Shown here: one piece after another, positions 6,344 to 8,122 of the stretch
Position numbering within the stretch: the first letter of the stretch is position 1
Layout: every line of letters begins with the position of its first letter
NCBI GenBank assembly: GCA_016933985.1
Contig: JAFGTU010000564.1
Coordinates: forward strand, 1-8,122
Length of the DNA: 8,122 nucleotides
Source: Sedimentisphaerales bacterium
Lineage (GTDB): Bacteria; Planctomycetota; Phycisphaerae; Sedimentisphaerales; Anaerobacaceae
Reading direction: 5' to 3'
Translations under genes and position numbers: made by a program
Notes under the pieces: generated by a model
The model's database searches: none
What the model saw: only the letters and a program-made list of their open reading frames with translations
What the model was told of the DNA's origin: nothing

Positions 6344-6876
6344 GGAAACTGAATTAGAGGCTCACGGTTTGCTCGGTCTGGATGGCCGGGCGCTGTTAAG
6401 AACGTTTGACCGGTGATGAAGAGAGGATATGGGGGGACATTGGAGTGATTGATGGGCTTTGTGACAGACGGATGGAACCGATCGCGGATCTGTCAGGCGG
6501 TTGTGGACTCTGCGGTCTTAAGGGCAAGTGAGGCGAAAAGCTCAGAAGCTTACCTGCCTGAGACCATTTCCCACGACAGCAACGCGAAAAGGACTAACAT
6601 CCTGGGCATAAGCGGCCGGCTTAGACGCTCTGCCCGCTCACATCAGCACGCGCCCGAGCAAACTCTAAGAAACCTCTCACCCAAGGCTCACTTGGGCGAT
6701 CACTTCGACAGCGGATCCACACTCGCAAGCCCCAAAGTATTGAATAAAGTATCAGTTCCGGCCAAGGCCGCCCCTGAGCCGGTAGCCGCAGTCAGCGGTT
6801 GCCGGCCTGCTCGTAGCACATCAGCCCAGGCGGATAGCTCAACTGGCCGGTTTTTGTTTCTGAAGGAGGAGTACAA
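6344..6876. other. 533-base gap between the first two PEP-CTERM genes
   Basis: No convincing gene is seen. An open frame from ATG 6452 (after GGAG 6442-6445) runs into the next gene, but its product is Ser/Arg/Ala-rich with no domain, membrane or signal pattern and overlaps 139 bases of the PEP-CTERM gene, so I treat it as chance. A weak promoter-like pair, TTGACC (6406-6411) with TATGGG 16 bases on (6428-6433), is possible. No terminator with a T-run follows 6343. The last about 100 bases (6756-6855) are strongly structured and described separately. Confidence 0.5.
6778..6855 (+). promoter_or_regulatory. Attenuator-like alternating hairpins in the leader of the second PEP-CTERM gene
   Basis: A 12-pair hairpin with a 5-base loop spans 6778-6806 (arms GCCGGTAGCCGC and GCGGTTGCCGGC, two G-U pairs). 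Its right arm overlaps CCGGCC (6802-6807), which can instead pair with GGCCGG (6845-6850), followed directly by TTTTT (6851-6855). The two folds exclude each other. The second ends in a T-run about 10 bases before AAGGAGGAG, as in transcription attenuators, although its stem is short and its loop long (37 bases, containing a TGCT/AGCA mini-hairpin). CGGCC-AA-GGCCG (6759-6770) adds a further arm. The architecture is seen; a regulatory role is inference. Confidence 0.4.
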
Positions 6877-7512
6877 ATGCTCAAGGCGCGGATCGCGGCC
6901 GCGTCCATACTGCTCGTTTCCCTTACTACGGCAGCTTGGAGTGCGACCTTATCTTACAATCTCGAAATGGAATTCAGCGGTGCAACGCCCCCGGCAGGGG
7001 CTACGCCATGGCTGAATGCCACTTTCGACGACGGCGGGACGGCGGGATCGGTAACGCTGACGCTTACAGCGACCAACCTCATCCTCGACGAGTTTGTCGG
7101 CGCGTGGATGTTCAACCTCGATCCCATCCTGGATCCGAATCAATTGGTGTTCTCGCTGCCGACTAAAACCGGCAGCTTCGATGCCCCGGTCATCAGCACC
7201 TCTGTGGATGCCTACAAGGCCGACGGCGACGGCTATTTCGACATCCAGCTGGACTTCGCAACTGGCGGCGGCGCCAGTGCCCGATTCGGCCTAGGCGAGG
7301 CAGCCCAGTACAGCATCACTGGCATCGGCTCGCTGACGGCCGATTCGTTCGGCTTCCTCAGCGCCATCGGCAGCGGAAAGGATCCCCTGCCGACCGCTGC
7401 ACACATCCAGAGCATCGGAGAGGACAGCGGCTGGATTACAGTCCCCGAGCCGGCGACTTTGGCCCTGCTGGGTATGGGCTGCTTGGGGCTGCTTTTACGC
7501 AAGAGAAGATAA
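6877..7512 (+). CDS. PEP-CTERM sorting domain-containing secreted protein
   Basis: A 211-residue exported protein starts at ATG 6877, 5 bases after AAGGAGGAG (6863-6871). Residues 1-23 are the signal peptide: Lys/Arg, then IAAASILLVSLTTAA, cleavage near WSA. The C-terminus has P190-E191-P192, a hydrophobic stretch (TLALLGMGCLGLLL) and the tail RKRR, a textbook PEP-CTERM signal for exosortase. The mature part carries a recurring pattern I recall from PEP-CTERM proteins of several phyla: PPAGATPWLNATFDD near 38-52, then MFNLDPILDP (78-87), YKADGDGYFDIQLDF (113-127), SFGFLSAIG (157-165) and AAHIQSIGEDSGWI (174-187). That family has no established function; the strand-rich, acidic make-up suits a surface or matrix protein. 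The only Cys is in the sorting tail. It follows a long structured leader, and the next gene begins 127 bases downstream. Assignment to the PEP-CTERM group is firm; the recurring family is from memory. Confidence 0.93.
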   Translation: MLKARIAAASILLVSLTTAAWSATLSYNLEMEFSGATPPAGATPWLNATFDDGGTAGSVTLTLTATNLILDEFVGAWMFNLDPILDPNQLVFSLPTKTGSFDAPVISTSVDAYKADGDGYFDIQLDFATGGGASARFGLGEAAQYSITGIGSLTADSFGFLSAIGSGKDPLPTAAHIQSIGEDSGWITVPEPATLALLGMGCLGLLLRKRR

Positions 7513-7542
7513 CGAGGCTCATTAGCAGTAGCGGAAGAAAAA

Positions 7543-7612
7543 TCCGGCCTTGCATTGGCTCGACCGTTTTGAATGCAACCTAAGGCATAAAGAGTTACGC
7601 CTGCAAGCCGGA
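7543..7612 (+). promoter_or_regulatory. Alternating inverted repeats in the leader of the third secreted-protein gene
   Basis: TCCGGCCTTGCA (7543-7554) pairs with TGCAAGCCGGA (7602-7612), giving 11 pairs and one bulged C. The same TTGCATT (7550-7556) can instead pair perfectly with AATGCAA (7572-7578). A small AGGC/GCCT hairpin (about 7583-7602) lies inside. The two main folds exclude each other. The outer arm ends 27 bases before the ATG at 7640, nearly the same place as the GGCCGG arm in the leader of the preceding gene. A conformational switch is inference. Confidence 0.4.
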
Positions 7613-7639
7613 AGCTTTTAGTGGAGCAGGAGGAGTCAT

Positions 7640-8122
7640 ATGCGGCTCAGGGTGTTGCTGTACGCAATTGTTATTTGTATCGGGGTTGCCCTACCCGCTG
7701 CCGGGGCAACCATTACATTCACGGGAATCGGGCTCGATCTTAACGGGCAGGGATTCGGCCATTTTCCGCCCATTCTGACGCTGAAGCCCCATGCCAACGC
7801 CACGACCGAATGGGGCGAGGTTTTCTGGGATGGAATAAGCGATGTTCTGACCGGTGACGCCGAGAAGAACAAGAGCGAGACCATCACGGCCGGTGGGCTG
7901 CTCGACGAGGGCGTCACGCTTGATAATTTCGGCCTGATATTCAACATCAACGAGCCCGGCTCCAAAGAGGACCTTAACTTGTTCCAGTTCTCGGTGGACT
8001 TCTTTACCGCCTCGGGAACCGAGATTCTCAGCGCCGAGTTTGACGGCGGCAGCACCGGCTTGAATCTTGAAGGCTACGATCACGGCCAGGGCAAGGCCGG
8101 CTGGCTGTTCGCGATTAACCTG
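7640..8122 (+). CDS. Secreted protein, N-terminal part (probable PEP-CTERM protein, runs off the window)
   Basis: The frame opens at ATG 7640, 4 bases after AGGAGGAG (7628-7635), and stays open for 161 codons to the window end. Residues 1-23 form a signal peptide: MRLR, hydrophobic VLLYAIVICIGVAL, cleavage near PAAGA. The mature start (TITFTGIGLDLNG) and FGLIFNINEP (about 102-111), LFQFSVDFFTASGTEILSAE (about 118-137) and GWLFAINL at the end suggest a beta-sandwich domain. I recall similar segments (FxVxFYxAxGxxLxSAxFDG) in PEP-CTERM surface proteins, but no family name can be given. The sorting tail would lie beyond the window, so the PEP-CTERM label rests on context: two PEP-CTERM genes directly upstream, the same ribosome binding site type and a similar leader. 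The gene is almost certain; the class is likely. A cytosolic enzyme is very unlikely. Confidence 0.85.
   Translation, partial: MRLRVLLYAIVICIGVALPAAGATITFTGIGLDLNGQGFGHFPPILTLKPHANATTEWGEVFWDGISDVLTGDAEKNKSETITAGGLLDEGVTLDNFGLIFNINEPGSKEDLNLFQFSVDFFTASGTEILSAEFDGGSTGLNLEGYDHGQGKAGWLFAINL

Noticed and set aside
6828..6870. tRNA-like start (a TAGCTCAACTGG segment resembling a D-arm)
   Set aside because: No T-arm consensus (GGTTCRA), no acceptor stem and no plausible anticodon arm follow.
6449..7015. Open frame of 188 codons between the first and second PEP-CTERM genes, with GGAG before ATG 6452
   Set aside because: The product is Ser/Arg/Ala-rich without domain, signal or membrane pattern, it covers the structured leader, and it overlaps the well-supported PEP-CTERM gene by 139 bases in another frame.
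7556..7578. Possible sigma54 promoter (TGGC followed by a T-rich segment) upstream of the third secreted-protein gene
   Set aside because: The GC expected at the -12 element is TT, so the essential second half of the motif is missing.
1..8122. CRISPR arrays, insertion sequences, rRNA genes
   Set aside because: No regularly spaced repeats, transposase-like frames with terminal repeats, or rRNA signature segments were seen on either strand.

Overview
This 8.1 kb window looks like part of a Gram-negative genome from an environmental bacterium that exports proteins through the exosortase/PEP-CTERM route. Two complete proteins end in a PEP-CTERM sorting signal (PEP motif, short hydrophobic segment, Arg/Lys-rich tail), and a third secreted protein runs off the right edge. 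Dense PEP-CTERM genes with strong AGGAGGAG ribosome binding sites fit Planctomycetota best. Verrucomicrobiota, Lentisphaerota or a deltaproteobacterial-type lineage cannot be excluded from this sequence alone. All supported genes are on the + strand.

Left part (1-4817): a sensory cluster. It starts with a substrate-binding protein of the ABC_sub_bind (PF04392) family. Its 5' end lies outside the window and its reading frame is interrupted by a TGA at 55-57. Then follow, 23 and 15 bases apart, a large membrane histidine kinase (864-3479: two TM helices, HAMP, PAS, coiled coil, HisKA with a long insertion, HATPase) and its probable partner (3495-4817: degenerate receiver, canonical receiver, GAF; no DNA-binding output). 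No permease or ATPase gene follows the binding protein. The simplest reading is a ligand-sensing three-component unit in which the binding protein feeds the kinase. Base composition changes inside the kinase gene, from about 35-40% GC in the sampled sensor half to about 55-65% in the kinase half, which suggests domain shuffling or transfer of the sensor module.

Middle (4977-5524): a short gene for a 39-residue protein with 9 cysteines, with a good ribosome binding site. It is followed by a gene-free stretch packed with four successive stem-loops (5124-5348). A near-perfect sigma70-type promoter (TTGACA, 16 bases, TATAAT) then drives a structured leader of about 120 bases.

Right part (5525-8122): three PEP-CTERM-type secreted proteins, each with a signal peptide and its own AGGAGGAG site. 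They do not look like copies of each other. The leaders of the second and third genes both carry mutually exclusive hairpins built from CCGGCC/GGCCGG-type arms that end 26-28 bases before the start codon, which suggests shared RNA-level control. No exosortase gene lies in the window.
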